Shown here piece after piece: positions 16,623 through 25,624 of a stretch of DNA of 64,000 nucleotides; position 1 is the first letter of the stretch; the number at the start of each line of letters is the position of its first letter. This DNA comes from Anaeromyxobacter oryzae. GTDB lineage: Bacteria > Myxococcota > Myxococcia > Myxococcales > Anaeromyxobacteraceae. The position numbers were made by a program, and so were the translations under genes. The stretch is taken from positions 2,316,501 to 2,380,500 of the forward strand of contig NZ_AP025591.1 of the NCBI RefSeq assembly GCF_023169945.1. Direction: 5' to 3'. The notes beneath the pieces were generated by a model that was not told the DNA's origin, did not search any database, and saw only the letters and a list, made by a program, of their open reading frames with translations.

Positions 16623-17894
16623 ATGCGGTCCCATCGGTCGCAGCCCGCCCCGCTCGGTGGCGCGGGGCACGCGGGCGGCGTGATCAAGGTCCCGGCGGCG
16701 CAAGGCGAGCCGGCGACGCCCGCCGCGGAGCTCGCGCACCTCTCGCAGGCGGAGCGGGCCGAGCGCGCCCTCGCGGAGGGCCGCCAGGGCCGCGAGATCT
16801 CCATCGAGCGCGCGTTCCTCATGGCCGCGCTCGACTTCCGGCAGACGCTCCGGATCCTCGTGTCCGCGGTCGTGCCGCGGCTCGCGGACTGGTGCTTCGT
16901 GGACCTGCTCGACGGCGACGGGATCCCGCGCCGCGTCGAGGTCGCCCACGCCGATCCCGCGAAGGCGCCGCTCGCCCAGGAGATGCGGTCGATCTCCTTC
17001 GGCGCGGGCTGGGCGACGCCGGCCGCGCAGGCGATCCGCGATCGGGCGCCGCGCCTGTACCGGGAGGTCTCCGCCGAGATCATGCACTGGGCGACCCACG
17101 ACGAGCGCCACCTCGGCGTGCTCCGCGCGATCCGCCCGAACTCGCTCCTCTCGGTGCCGCTCGTCGCGCGCGACCGCGCCATCGGCGCCGTCACGCTCAT
17201 CCGCTCGACGATGGTGCCGCCGCTCTCCGAGGCGGACCTGGTCTTCGCCGACGCGCTCGCCGTCCCCGCCGCGCTCGCCCTCGACAACTCCCGGTGGTTC
17301 CAGGCCGAGAAGGCGGCGCGGGCGACCGCCGAGGAGCAGGCCGATCGCGAGCGGCATGGCCGCGTGGAGGCCGAGAAGAGCGTCCTCCGCCTCCGCCGCC
17401 TCGAGTCGGTGTCGGCGAGCCTGTCCTCGGTGCTCACGCCCCAGGCGATCGCGCGCGTCGCGGTCGAGAACGGGCTGTCCGCGCTCGAGCCCTCGAGCGC
17501 CATCGTGGCGTGCTCGACGCCCGGCAACGACTTCCTCGAGGTGCTCCACCAGGATGGGTGGCCGGACGACCTCGCGCTGGACCTGCGCCGGATGCCGGGC
17601 GACGCGCCGGCGCTCGTCGCCGAGGCGTGGCGGATCCAGACGGCGATCTGGCTGGCGCACCCCGAGGCGCTCGCGCAGAGCTACCCGAGCGCCGCCGACC
17701 TCGCCCGCCGCGTCGGGGACAAGGCCTGGGCGGCCGCGCCCCTCCGCGCCGACGGCCGGACCCTCGGCGCGCTCGCGCTCGGCTTCCCTCACCCTCGCGA
17801 GCTCGACGCGGACGAGCGCCGGTTCGTGCTCACGATCGCACAGCAGGTCGCGCAGGCGCTCGAGCGGGCCAGGCTGAGAGATCGGGTGCAGTAG
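16623..17894 (+). CDS. Double GAF-domain protein without output domain
   Basis: 423 residues. Two GAF-like domains lie at about 65-225 (RILVSAVVPRLADWCFVDLL ... SLLSVPLVARDRAIGAVTL) and about 265-420. Between them is a charged coiled coil (EKAARATAEEQADRERHGR). No kinase, cyclase or DNA-binding domain follows, so it is probably a sensor or adaptor. Its neighbour is an FHA-GGDEF protein 150 bases upstream, and the two may act together. A GTG at 16680 is an alternative start. Confidence 0.75.
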   Translation: MRSHRSQPAPLGGAGHAGGVIKVPAAQGEPATPAAELAHLSQAERAERALAEGRQGREISIERAFLMAALDFRQTLRILVSAVVPRLADWCFVDLLDGDGIPRRVEVAHADPAKAPLAQEMRSISFGAGWATPAAQAIRDRAPRLYREVSAEIMHWATHDERHLGVLRAIRPNSLLSVPLVARDRAIGAVTLIRSTMVPPLSEADLVFADALAVPAALALDNSRWFQAEKAARATAEEQADRERHGRVEAEKSVLRLRRLESVSASLSSVLTPQAIARVAVENGLSALEPSSAIVACSTPGNDFLEVLHQDGWPDDLALDLRRMPGDAPALVAEAWRIQTAIWLAHPEALAQSYPSAADLARRVGDKAWAAAPLRADGRTLGALALGFPHPRELDADERRFVLTIAQQVAQALERARLRDRVQ

Positions 17895-17925
17895 CCGGCC
17901 GCAGCCCGCACCCGAACCCGCGCGC

Positions 17926-17983
17926 CGTGCCCGTCGTGGACGGGGTCACGGGCACGGGGGACGGGAACGAAGGAACGTTCCCG
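17926..17983. terminator. Two adjacent hairpins between convergent genes
   Basis: CGTGCCCGT (17926-17934) pairs with ACGGGCACG (17948-17956), and CGGGAACG (17962-17969) pairs with CGTTCCCG (17976-17983) around a six-base loop. They fill the 99-bp gap between the GAF gene and tolC, which converge. There is no T-run, so bidirectional termination is an inference. The CCCGTG units link it to the other intergenic repeats. Confidence 0.5.
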
Positions 17984-17993
17984 ATGCTCGCAG

Positions 17994-19376
17994 CTATCTC
18001 CTGGTCGGGTGGAAGGCCCCCGCCGCCTTCAGCACGCGGATCGCCGCGAGCTGCGCGTTCAGCGCCTCGGTGATCGCGTTGATCTCCGCGGTGCGGAGCT
18101 GGGCGGTGGCGTCCGCCTGCTCGACCGCGGTCGCGGTGCCGGCCCGGAACGCGACGTCGACCAGGCGCTGGTTCTCCGCCGCGAGATCGCGCTGCTCCTT
18201 CGCCTTCGCCGCGTTGGCGCGCGCGCTCTCCATGTCGAGGTACGCCTGGCGGACCTCGAGGCGGGTCTGGAGCTCGACCGACGACGACGTGGCGCTCGCC
18301 TCGTCGATGCGGGCGCTGGCCTCGCGCACGTCGGACTCGCGGCGGCCGCCGTCGAAGATCCTCCAGGTGAAGGCGACGCCAGTGGCCCAGCTGTCCTTCT
18401 GCCCGGTGAAGCCGGCCTGGTTCGAGACGAGGTACTGCCCGAACAGGCCGACGTTCGGGAGGTACCCGGCGATGACGGCGCCCTTGTTCCCGCGCTGCAA
18501 GTCGACGTTGATCCGGTTCGCCCGCACCTCGGGGCGGTTCTGCAGCGCCATCTCCTCGAACGACGCCGCGTCGCCCGCGAGCTGCACGTCCGGCGGATCG
18601 GCCACCTCGAAGTCCGCCGGGCGCGCGAGCAGCGTCGCGAGCGCGAGGCGCGCCGACTCGTAGGAGTTCTGCGAGCGCTTCAGGTCCTGCTCGGCCCGGG
18701 CGCGATCGATCTCGGCGCGGAGGAGCGCGACCTTCGCGACGGCGCCGGCCTGGTACCGGACCCGCGCGTCCTTCTCCTGCCGCTGCGCGACCTCGAGGAG
18801 CCGCTGCGCGACCTCGACCGCGCGATTCAGGGCGGAGACCGCGTAGTACGTCTGCGCGACGCCGAAGAGCACCTCGCGCCGGGTCGTCTCGTTCGTGAGC
18901 CGCGCGATCTCCTCGCCGCGGCGGGCGTTCGGGATGGCGAAGAAGAGCTGCGGCGCGAACAGCGCCTGGTCGATCCGGGCCTGCCCCGCGAACTGGTCCT
19001 GCGCCTGGATGGTGATCTCCGGCGACCCGGGGCCGAGGGAGCCGGCGGGCAGCACGGCCGAGGCGCTGTTGTGCGTGTACTGGCCGCCCGCGTTGATCTG
19101 CGGGAGGTACCCCGACCACGCCTTCCAGTGCAGCTCCTCGGCCTGGCGGAGGCGGGCCTGCGCGGCCTTGAGGTCGAAGTTCTGCTCGGCCGCGGCCCGG
19201 AGCGCGTCGTCGAGCAACAGGATCGTCCGGGCGCCCGCGGGCTGCGCCTGGGGGGCGGCGGGGGCCATCGCGGCCGGGCCCTGCGGCGCGCCCGGCGCGG
19301 GTGCGGCGGGCGGCGGGGTCTGCTGGGGCGCCTGCGCGACAGCGAGCGCGAGCGCGAGCGAGGTGAGGGGGGTCAT
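17994..19376 (-). CDS. TolC-family outer-membrane efflux protein
   Basis: 460 residues. The N-terminus is a short signal-like hydrophobic segment, then a Pro/Ala-rich linker to about residue 50, then two repeats of the OEP domain. Typical repeat phrases are DLKAAQARLRQAEEL and RVRYQAGAVAKVALLRAEIDRARAEQDL, followed by VAFTWRIFDGGRRES and VDVAFRAGTATAVEQADATAQL. It forms the outer-membrane/periplasmic channel of a tripartite pump or type I system. No inner-membrane partner is adjacent in the window. Its ATG overlaps the stop of the MarR gene by four bases, so the repressor and channel are co-transcribed. Confidence 0.9.
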   Translation of the reverse strand: MTPLTSLALALAVAQAPQQTPPPAAPAPGAPQGPAAMAPAAPQAQPAGARTILLLDDALRAAAEQNFDLKAAQARLRQAEELHWKAWSGYLPQINAGGQYTHNSASAVLPAGSLGPGSPEITIQAQDQFAGQARIDQALFAPQLFFAIPNARRGEEIARLTNETTRREVLFGVAQTYYAVSALNRAVEVAQRLLEVAQRQEKDARVRYQAGAVAKVALLRAEIDRARAEQDLKRSQNSYESARLALATLLARPADFEVADPPDVQLAGDAASFEEMALQNRPEVRANRINVDLQRGNKGAVIAGYLPNVGLFGQYLVSNQAGFTGQKDSWATGVAFTWRIFDGGRRESDVREASARIDEASATSSSVELQTRLEVRQAYLDMESARANAAKAKEQRDLAAENQRLVDVAFRAGTATAVEQADATAQLRTAEINAITEALNAQLAAIRVLKAAGAFHPTRR

Positions 19377-19888
19377 GTCTCCTCCCGCCGGATGGCGTGG
19401 GTGGGGGTGGTGGTCGGCGGCGCGGCCGGTGCGAGGCGCGCCTCGAGCTTCTCGAGGATGTGGACCAGGTGGCTGCGATCCGGGGCGTCGAGCAGCCCCA
19501 GGAAGTCCACCAGCTTGCGGTCGATCTCCGCATCGATGCGGGAAGACAGCGCCTCGCCCGCGTGCGCGAGCGAGACGTGGACCACGCGCCGGTCGACGGG
19601 ATCGCGCGACCGCCGCACGAGGCGGTCCCGCTCCAGCCGGTCGACGATGCCGGTGATCGTCTTCTCCGTCACCGCGACCCGGCGCGCCAGCTCGCCCATG
19701 GTGAGCGCGCCGTCGTTGCCGAGCCAGAGCAGGATGTGGATCTGCACGGGGGTGAGGTTCGTCGCCTCGCAGCTCGCCGCGATGGGATCGCGGAGCGAGC
19801 GGCGGCGGGAGATGAGCGTCAGGAGCTCCCGGATGCGCGCGGCGTCCGCCGCGAGCCCCGACTTCCCGCTGCCCCGGATAGTCCGCAT
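19373..19888 (-). CDS. MarR-family transcriptional regulator
   Basis: 171 residues with the winged-helix MarR core: TPVQIHILLWLGNDGALTMGELARRVAVTEKTITGIVDRLERDRLVRR, then the wing RDPVDRRVVHVSLAHAGEAL. MarR proteins usually repress their own operon and release DNA on binding a small phenolic ligand. Here the operon continues into tolC by an ATGA overlap, so efflux control is likely. The C-terminal tail is Pro/Thr rich. Confidence 0.92.
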   Translation of the reverse strand: MRTIRGSGKSGLAADAARIRELLTLISRRRSLRDPIAASCEATNLTPVQIHILLWLGNDGALTMGELARRVAVTEKTITGIVDRLERDRLVRRSRDPVDRRVVHVSLAHAGEALSSRIDAEIDRKLVDFLGLLDAPDRSHLVHILEKLEARLAPAAPPTTTPTHAIRREET

Positions 19889-19903
19889 CGCGGAGTATCC
19901 CTA

Positions 19904-19926
19904 GAGCGGAGCGTCTCCCCGGTCAA
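19904..19926 (-). promoter_or_regulatory. Weak candidate promoter of marR-tolC
   Basis: On the minus strand TTGACC (19926-19921) is followed after 17 bases by TAGGGA, about 20 bases before the marR start. The -35 matches five of six bases but the -10 is poor. No clear inverted repeat for MarR autoregulation stands out. Confidence 0.3.
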
Positions 19927-19971
19927 GCGTTTTCGCGGACCGCCGGCCGCGCGCCCAGACGCGCCCGTGCT

Positions 19972-22900
19972 CTACTGGGCGCCGCCGAGATCCTCGATCT
20001 CGGACTCGATGTCCTTGCGCTCGGGCGCGTCGGGCTTCAGGGCGAGGAACGACCTGAACTCCTGGACGGCCTTCCTCCGCTGCCCCCGCTCCTTGTACGC
20101 GAACCCCAGGTAGTAATGAGGCATCGCGTTCGCCCGGTCCTCGCGGGCCGCGCGCTCGTACCACGGGAGCGCCGCCTTCGGGCCCTCGAGCTCGTGCACC
20201 GCGCGCGCGAGGAGGTAGAGCGCCTGCACCGCCCGGGGGTCGGCCTTCATGAGCTCGCGGTACGTCTTCACCGCCTCCTCGTAGCGGCCGCGGCGGGCCT
20301 GGCAGTCGCCGAGCGCGAGGCGCAGGGCCGACGGGCCGGGGGCGAGCGGGATCGCCTTCTGGTACTCGGCGATCGCCTCGTCGAGCCTGTTCATCGACGC
20401 GAGGAGCGCGGCGGCCCGCTCGCGCGGCTCGGAGAGCCTCGGATCCGCCGCGGTGGCGGCGCGATACGCCTCGAGCGCCTCGCCGAGATCCCCGCTCCGC
20501 TCGTGCGCGACCCCGACCTGGATGTGGTTCTGCGGGTTCTTCGGCTCGAGCTCCACCGCCTTGTGGAGCTGCGCGAGCGCGTTCGGCACCTCGCCCTTCG
20601 CGAGCAGCGCCTTTCCCAGCCAGAGGCGCGCCTCCGCGAGCCGGTCGTCCTCGTTCGAGCCGGCGGTGAGGAGCCGGATCGCCCCGTCCACGTCGCCGCG
20701 CTCGAGCTTCACCGCCCCGAGCCGCGTGAGCGCGAGCGGGTGCTTCGGCTGCAGCGCGACCACCGCCTGGAACGACTGCTCCGCGCCGGCGAGGTCCTTC
20801 GCGCGCCACAGCAGGGTCCCGAGGGCGAGGTGGCCGTCGGCGTTCCGGGGGTCGAGCGCGAGGGCGCGCGCGAGCCCGGCCTTCGCGGCCGGGACGTCGC
20901 CGCGCCCCAGCGCGAGCCGCGAGAGCCCGATCTCGGCGGGCGCGTGATCGGGGTCCGCGGCGAGCGCGCGGCGGTACTCCGCCTCCGCGCCGGCCGCGTC
21001 GCCCCGGGCGCTCGCGAGGTCTCCCAGCGTCGTGCGCACCGAGGCGTCCTTCGGGTCCTTTCCGACCGCGGCCGCGAGGAGCGTGGCCGCCGCGTCGAGC
21101 TCGTTGCGAGCGAGGGCGATGCGCGCGAGCGCGACCCGCGCCTCGATCGCGTCCGGATCGCGCTCGAGGACGCCCGTGTAGACGTCCTTCGCCTTCGCGG
21201 TGTTCCCGGCCGCGGCGAGCGCCGCCGCCTGCGCGAGCAGGAGCCCGGTGTTCCCCGCCGCGGTCGCGAGCGCCTGGTCCGCGAGCTGCGATGCGTCGAG
21301 CGCGCGTCCCGAGAGGGCGAGCGCGCGGATGCGGATCGCGGCGAGCTCGGGGTCCCTGGTCGCCTTCGCCGCGACGGGATCGGTCGCCTCGACCGCGCCC
21401 GCGGGATCGCCGCCCCGCAGGCGGTGACGGGCGAGGGCGACCCGCGCGGCGAGCAGCTCCGGGTCGGCGGCGATCGCCGCCAGGTACGCCTGGTCCGCCT
21501 CGGTCGCGGCCGCGCGACGGCGGGCGAGCAGCGCGCCGTCGACGAGCCTCACGCGTCCCCGCTCGAGCGGCGACAGCCGCGGCTGGACGGCGGCGGCGAG
21601 GAGCGGCGCGAGCCGCTCGCGGGCGCCGTCGAGGTCCCCCGCCGCCTCCGCGACGGCCGCGAGCTCGAGCTGCGCGCCCAGGTGCCCCGCGCTCCGGGCG
21701 AGCGCGGCCTCGAGCGCCGCCTTCGCGTCGGCGAGCCGCCGCGCGGCGAGGGCCGCCCGTCCCTGGCCGAGCGGGCCGCGCGGTCCCGGCTCGGCGGCGG
21801 CCACCCGCTCGAACCGGGCCGCCGCGCGCGCGGTGTCGCCGCGGGCGAGCGCGGCCTCGCCGAGGAGCGCGAGCACGTCCGGGTCCGGCTTCGCCTTGGC
21901 GCTCGCGGCCTCGAGCGCGGTCTCCTGCTCGAGCGTCGCGCCGGGGGTCTCGACCAGCGCGACGGCGAGGCGCGCGACGAGGGCGGGCACCTCGCCCGGC
22001 GCGTCCTCCGCGAGCTGGGCCGCGCCGCGCCGTGCCTGGGCGACCGCCTCCGGCGGCGCGCCGTGGCGGCGTGCGAGCGCCGCGGTCGCGAGCGCCTGCG
22101 TCGCGAGCGCCTGCGGCGCGTGCCCGTCCGCCGCGACGGCCCTCGCCGCGAGGTCGAGCGCGGAGACATCGGACGCGTGATCGGCCTTCGCGAGCGCCGC
22201 CCGCGCCTGCGTCACGAGCTGCGCGGCGCGGCCGGAGTCGGCGCGGCGGACGAGCCGCGTGAAGAAGAAGCCGTAGGGCGTGAACCCCGCCCCGACGCCC
22301 GCGACGAGCACCAGGACGACGACCGCCGCCGGGATCGCCGCCCGCCGCGCCCAGGCCGGGAGCTCGAGGCGGGCGCCGCCGCCCTCCCCCTCCACGACCT
22401 TGGCCGCCGCCATGCGGTCGCCGAACGGCACGGCGCGCCCCGACGCCGCCTTGCGGTCGGGCTCGGGCTCCTCCGCGACGGCGCGCCGGAGCGCGTCCGC
22501 GAACGCCGCGACCGAGCCGATGGGCGCGAACTCGGCGCCGTCGCGCGAGACGTCCTCGTTCCCGAGCAGCTCGCCCTTCGACAGCATGTCCGCGATCTGA
22601 TCCTCGGCGAAGGGGCCGAAGACCTTCCCCGACCGGCGCCGCACGCGGTACCCGCCGGCCTCGGGCGTGGCGGCGGAGGCCGGCGCAGTCGGCCCCGCGG
22701 GCCGGTTCCCATCGCCCCCGAAGAGCATCTCGAGCTCCTCGGCGGCCGCCGCGGAGCCCGCCGCCGCGGGCCGGGAGAGACCAGGCGCCGATGCGGGCGT
22801 GGTGGGCGGCGCGTCGTCGAACTCGATCGCGTCGTCGACCGGCGTCGGGAGCGGGTCGGCGTCGGCGAACGCGACCTCGCCGAAGCCGAGGGGCTCGCCC

Positions 22901-23475
22901 GGCCCCCCGGGCGGCGCCGCGAACGGCGTCGAGAGGTCGGCGAACGGCGTCCCGGCGTGCCCGAGCGTGGTGCCGGGGAAGGGGTCGGGCGCCGCGCCGA
23001 AGGGGGACGCGGCGGGCGCGGCGAGCGGATCGGACGCCTCGAACGGCGAGGCGTCCCCGAACGGCGACGCGTGCGGCGGGGGCAGCGGGATGCTCCCGGT
23101 CGCAGGCGACGCGAGCGCGGGCGGGGGCAGCGGGATGCTCGACGCGGGCGCCGGAGGCACGAGCGGCGGCGGGAGCGGGACGCTCGAGCCGGGTCCCGGC
23201 GCGGAGGGCGGCGGGGGCAGCGGGATGCTCGACGCGGCCAGGGGCGGGGGCGCGATCGGCGGAGGCGGCGGGAGCGGGATGCTCGCCCCTGCGCCGCCCC
23301 CCGCCGCGGCGGGCGCCGCGGGCAGCGGCATCGCCGTCGAGACCTCGCCATCGGCGGCGCGACGCACCGGGAACGTGTTCCGGCACTTCGGGCACTTCAC
23401 GTTGAGCCCCGTCGCCGGGACCCGCCGGTCGTCGATGCTGTAGGCGGCGCTGCAGTGCGGGCAGGCGACCTTCAT
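19972..23475 (-). CDS. Zinc-ribbon/GYF/TPR membrane protein (GltJ-like cytoplasmic head)
   Basis: 1167 residues. An MJ0042-type zinc ribbon has Cys5, Cys8, Cys28 and Cys31. A Pro-rich linker follows with repeated IPLPPP phrases (about 55-150). A GYF_2 domain lies at about 274-335 (GYRVRRRSGKVFGPFAEDQIADML), then one transmembrane helix near 377-396, then about 750 residues of TPR repeats that would be periplasmic. The ribbon-linker-GYF-helix order resembles the cytoplasmic part of the myxobacterial gliding protein GltJ/AgmX, though the periplasmic part differs. The ATG at 23475 directly precedes KVACPHC and follows GGAAGGAACC. The much longer upstream frame is a shadow. Confidence 0.85.
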   Translation of the reverse strand: MKVACPHCSAAYSIDDRRVPATGLNVKCPKCRNTFPVRRAADGEVSTAMPLPAAPAAAGGGAGASIPLPPPPPIAPPPLAASSIPLPPPPSAPGPGSSVPLPPPLVPPAPASSIPLPPPALASPATGSIPLPPPHASPFGDASPFEASDPLAAPAASPFGAAPDPFPGTTLGHAGTPFADLSTPFAAPPGGPGEPLGFGEVAFADADPLPTPVDDAIEFDDAPPTTPASAPGLSRPAAAGSAAAAEELEMLFGGDGNRPAGPTAPASAATPEAGGYRVRRRSGKVFGPFAEDQIADMLSKGELLGNEDVSRDGAEFAPIGSVAAFADALRRAVAEEPEPDRKAASGRAVPFGDRMAAAKVVEGEGGGARLELPAWARRAAIPAAVVVLVLVAGVGAGFTPYGFFFTRLVRRADSGRAAQLVTQARAALAKADHASDVSALDLAARAVAADGHAPQALATQALATAALARRHGAPPEAVAQARRGAAQLAEDAPGEVPALVARLAVALVETPGATLEQETALEAASAKAKPDPDVLALLGEAALARGDTARAAARFERVAAAEPGPRGPLGQGRAALAARRLADAKAALEAALARSAGHLGAQLELAAVAEAAGDLDGARERLAPLLAAAVQPRLSPLERGRVRLVDGALLARRRAAATEADQAYLAAIAADPELLAARVALARHRLRGGDPAGAVEATDPVAAKATRDPELAAIRIRALALSGRALDASQLADQALATAAGNTGLLLAQAAALAAAGNTAKAKDVYTGVLERDPDAIEARVALARIALARNELDAAATLLAAAVGKDPKDASVRTTLGDLASARGDAAGAEAEYRRALAADPDHAPAEIGLSRLALGRGDVPAAKAGLARALALDPRNADGHLALGTLLWRAKDLAGAEQSFQAVVALQPKHPLALTRLGAVKLERGDVDGAIRLLTAGSNEDDRLAEARLWLGKALLAKGEVPNALAQLHKAVELEPKNPQNHIQVGVAHERSGDLGEALEAYRAATAADPRLSEPRERAAALLASMNRLDEAIAEYQKAIPLAPGPSALRLALGDCQARRGRYEEAVKTYRELMKADPRAVQALYLLARAVHELEGPKAALPWYERAAREDRANAMPHYYLGFAYKERGQRRKAVQEFRSFLALKPDAPERKDIESEIEDLGGAQ

Positions 23476-23781
23476 GGCAGGTTCCTTCCACCTTCGTCCG
23501 GCGCGGCCGGGCGCCGGGGGACGGAGACGACGCCGCGGGGCGGGAAGTGACGACCGTGGGTATCGGCGGCCGGCGGCTCCTGCGGCATCCAGTCTCCGGG
23601 GAGGGGTCGCGGGAAAAACGCGAGATTCCAGCAGGGTACCACCGGGCCGGGAGCGCGACAACGGGAGCGCCCGCCGCCTCGCCGTCTCGCACCGGCGGTC
23701 AAACGCGCCGGAGGCGAGCGCGCGCCCCGCCACCCCCGCGGGGCCCCGTCTCCCGCGACGGGCGCGTGCTAGGTTCGGCGG
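23476..23781. other. 306-bp divergent spacer between the TPR gene and plsC-type gene
   Basis: This gap must hold promoters for both divergent genes. Apart from a TTGACC on the minus strand near 23696-23701 I see no convincing -35/-10 pair, no extended dyad and no codon-biased small ORF. Base composition is slightly less extreme between 23590 and 23670. Confidence 0.5.
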
Positions 23782-24636
23782 ATGCCGGAGCTGTCCGCCG
23801 CCGTGATGGAGCGGCTGCGCGCGTGGACGTACGCGCTCGGCGGTCCCGGCACCCGCGCGCGCCTCGAGAAGCTCACCCCGCCGCGGAACGAGTACGGCGT
23901 GGACCCGTACGGCTTCGACGCCGAGTTCACGATCGCGGCGATCGCGCCGCTCCTGTGGCTCTACCGCAAGTACTTCCGCGTGCAGCTCACCGGGGTCGAC
24001 CGCATCCCGTCGGAAGGGCGCGTCGTCCTCGTGTCGAACCACTCGGGCCAGCTCCCGTTCGACGCGGCGATGATCGAGGTCGCCTGCCTCGTCGAGAAGG
24101 ACCCGCCGCGCGCGGTGCGGGCCCTCGTCGAGAAGTGGGTGCCGACGCTCCCGTTCGTCTCGACGTTCATGGCCCGCTGCGGGCAGATCGTGGGCACGCC
24201 GGAGAACTGCCGGCGGCTCCTCGCCGCGGACGAGGCGATCCTGGTCTTCCCGGAGGGCGTCCGCGGCCTCAACAAGCCGTTCAAGGAGCGCTATCACCTC
24301 CAGCGGTTCGGCCCCGGGTTCCTCCGGCTCGCGCTCGAGTCCGGGGCGCCCATCGTGCCCGTCGGCGTGGTCGGCGCCGAGGAGCAGGCGCCCGCGCTCC
24401 TCGATCTGAAGCCGCTCGCGCGGCTGCTCGCGTTCCCGGCCTTCCCCATCACCCCGACGATCCTCCCCTTCCCGCTGCCGTCCCGCTACCACATCCTCTT
24501 CGGCGAGCCGCTCCGGTTCCAGGGCTCTCCCGACGAGGAGGACCAGGAGCTCGAGAAGAAGGTGACCGAGGTCGAGGCCGCGGTCCGGGAGCTCCTCGCG
24601 CGGGGCCTCGCCGAGCGCAAGCACGTGTACTGGTGA
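23782..24636 (+). CDS. PlsC-family 1-acylglycerol-3-phosphate acyltransferase-like protein
   Basis: 284 residues. Acyltransferase motif I is NHSGQLPFD (the HX4D catalytic pair), with the downstream FPEGVRG motif and VPVG in the last block. A membrane-interacting segment precedes motif I (IAAIAPLLWLYRKYF). It probably acylates a lysophospholipid or related acceptor at the inner face of the membrane. The next gene, an SDR, overlaps or follows within 14 bases, so the two form an operon. Precise substrate is not determined by sequence. Confidence 0.87.
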   Translation: MPELSAAVMERLRAWTYALGGPGTRARLEKLTPPRNEYGVDPYGFDAEFTIAAIAPLLWLYRKYFRVQLTGVDRIPSEGRVVLVSNHSGQLPFDAAMIEVACLVEKDPPRAVRALVEKWVPTLPFVSTFMARCGQIVGTPENCRRLLAADEAILVFPEGVRGLNKPFKERYHLQRFGPGFLRLALESGAPIVPVGVVGAEEQAPALLDLKPLARLLAFPAFPITPTILPFPLPSRYHILFGEPLRFQGSPDEEDQELEKKVTEVEAAVRELLARGLAERKHVYW

Positions 24637-24650
24637 TCCCCGCGCCCCCC

Positions 24651-25598
24651 ATGGCCCGAGAGCCCCTCACGCCCCCCGACGTGCCCCGGACCGTCCTCGT
24701 GACGGGGATCTCGGGGAACCTCGGCCGCGCCCTCGCGAAGCAGCTCCACACCGAGACGCACGTGGTCGGGATCGACCGGCGACCGTTCGCCGGCAAGCCC
24801 AAGGACATCGATCACTTCCAGGTGGACCTGCGGAAGAACAAGGTGGAGGACGTCTTCCGGCGCCATCGCGTCGACGCCCTCATCCACCTCGGCATCATGC
24901 ACGACCCGCGGATGCCCTTCACCGAGGCTCACAGCTTCAACGTCCTCGGCACGCACAGGATCCTCGACCTGTGCGTCCGGCACGGCGTCAAGAAGGTCGT
25001 GATCCTCTCCTCCGCGAACGTGTACGGCCCGCGCCCGGACAACTCGAACTTCCTCCCGGAGGAGACGCCGCTCATGGCGGCGGACCGGTACAGCGACGTG
25101 CGGGACCTCATCGAGCTCGACATGTACGCGCAGTCGTTCATGTGGAAGCACCCCGAGCTCGAGACGGTGATCCTCCGGCCCGTGAACATCGTCGGGCCCA
25201 CCGTGAGGAACGCGCCCTCGAACTACCTCCGCCTCGAGAAGCCGCTCACGGTGCTCGGCTTCGACCCGATGGTGCAGCTCATCCACGAGGAGGACGTCTC
25301 GCGCGCGCTGGTCCTCGCGCTGAAGCCCGGCCTCCGCGGCGTCTTCAACGTCTCGGGCCCCGGCGAGGTCCCGCTCTCGGCGGTGCTACGCGAGCTGGGG
25401 CGGCGCCCCATCCCGGTCCCGCACCCCCTCGTGCGCGGCCTCGTGCGGCGCGCGTTCGAGGCCCGGCTCACCGGGTTTCCGCCGGAGGAGGTCGATCACA
25501 TCCAGTACCTCTGCGTCGTGGACGGCTCGCGGTTCGCCCGCGAGGCCGGCTGGGCCCCGAGATACTCGCTGAGGGAGACGATCCGGAGCGTGGCGTGA
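24651..25598 (+). CDS. Extended SDR / NAD-dependent epimerase-dehydratase family protein
   Basis: 315 residues. The Rossmann glycine motif TGISGNLG is at residues 18-25 and the catalytic-serine strand ILSSANVYGP at 118-127. The usual active-site YxxxK appears as Tyr147-SDV-Arg151, so the lysine position seems to be arginine. A GTG at 24633, overlapping the acyltransferase TGA, is an alternative start that adds six residues. Extended SDRs act on nucleotide sugars, sterol-like lipids or serve as membrane-associated reductases. The acyltransferase partner hints at a lipid role. Confidence 0.82.
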   Translation: MAREPLTPPDVPRTVLVTGISGNLGRALAKQLHTETHVVGIDRRPFAGKPKDIDHFQVDLRKNKVEDVFRRHRVDALIHLGIMHDPRMPFTEAHSFNVLGTHRILDLCVRHGVKKVVILSSANVYGPRPDNSNFLPEETPLMAADRYSDVRDLIELDMYAQSFMWKHPELETVILRPVNIVGPTVRNAPSNYLRLEKPLTVLGFDPMVQLIHEEDVSRALVLALKPGLRGVFNVSGPGEVPLSAVLRELGRRPIPVPHPLVRGLVRRAFEARLTGFPPEEVDHIQYLCVVDGSRFAREAGWAPRYSLRETIRSVA

Positions 25599-25624
25599 GC
25601 CCCGCCCCCCGTTATGCAGCCCAC

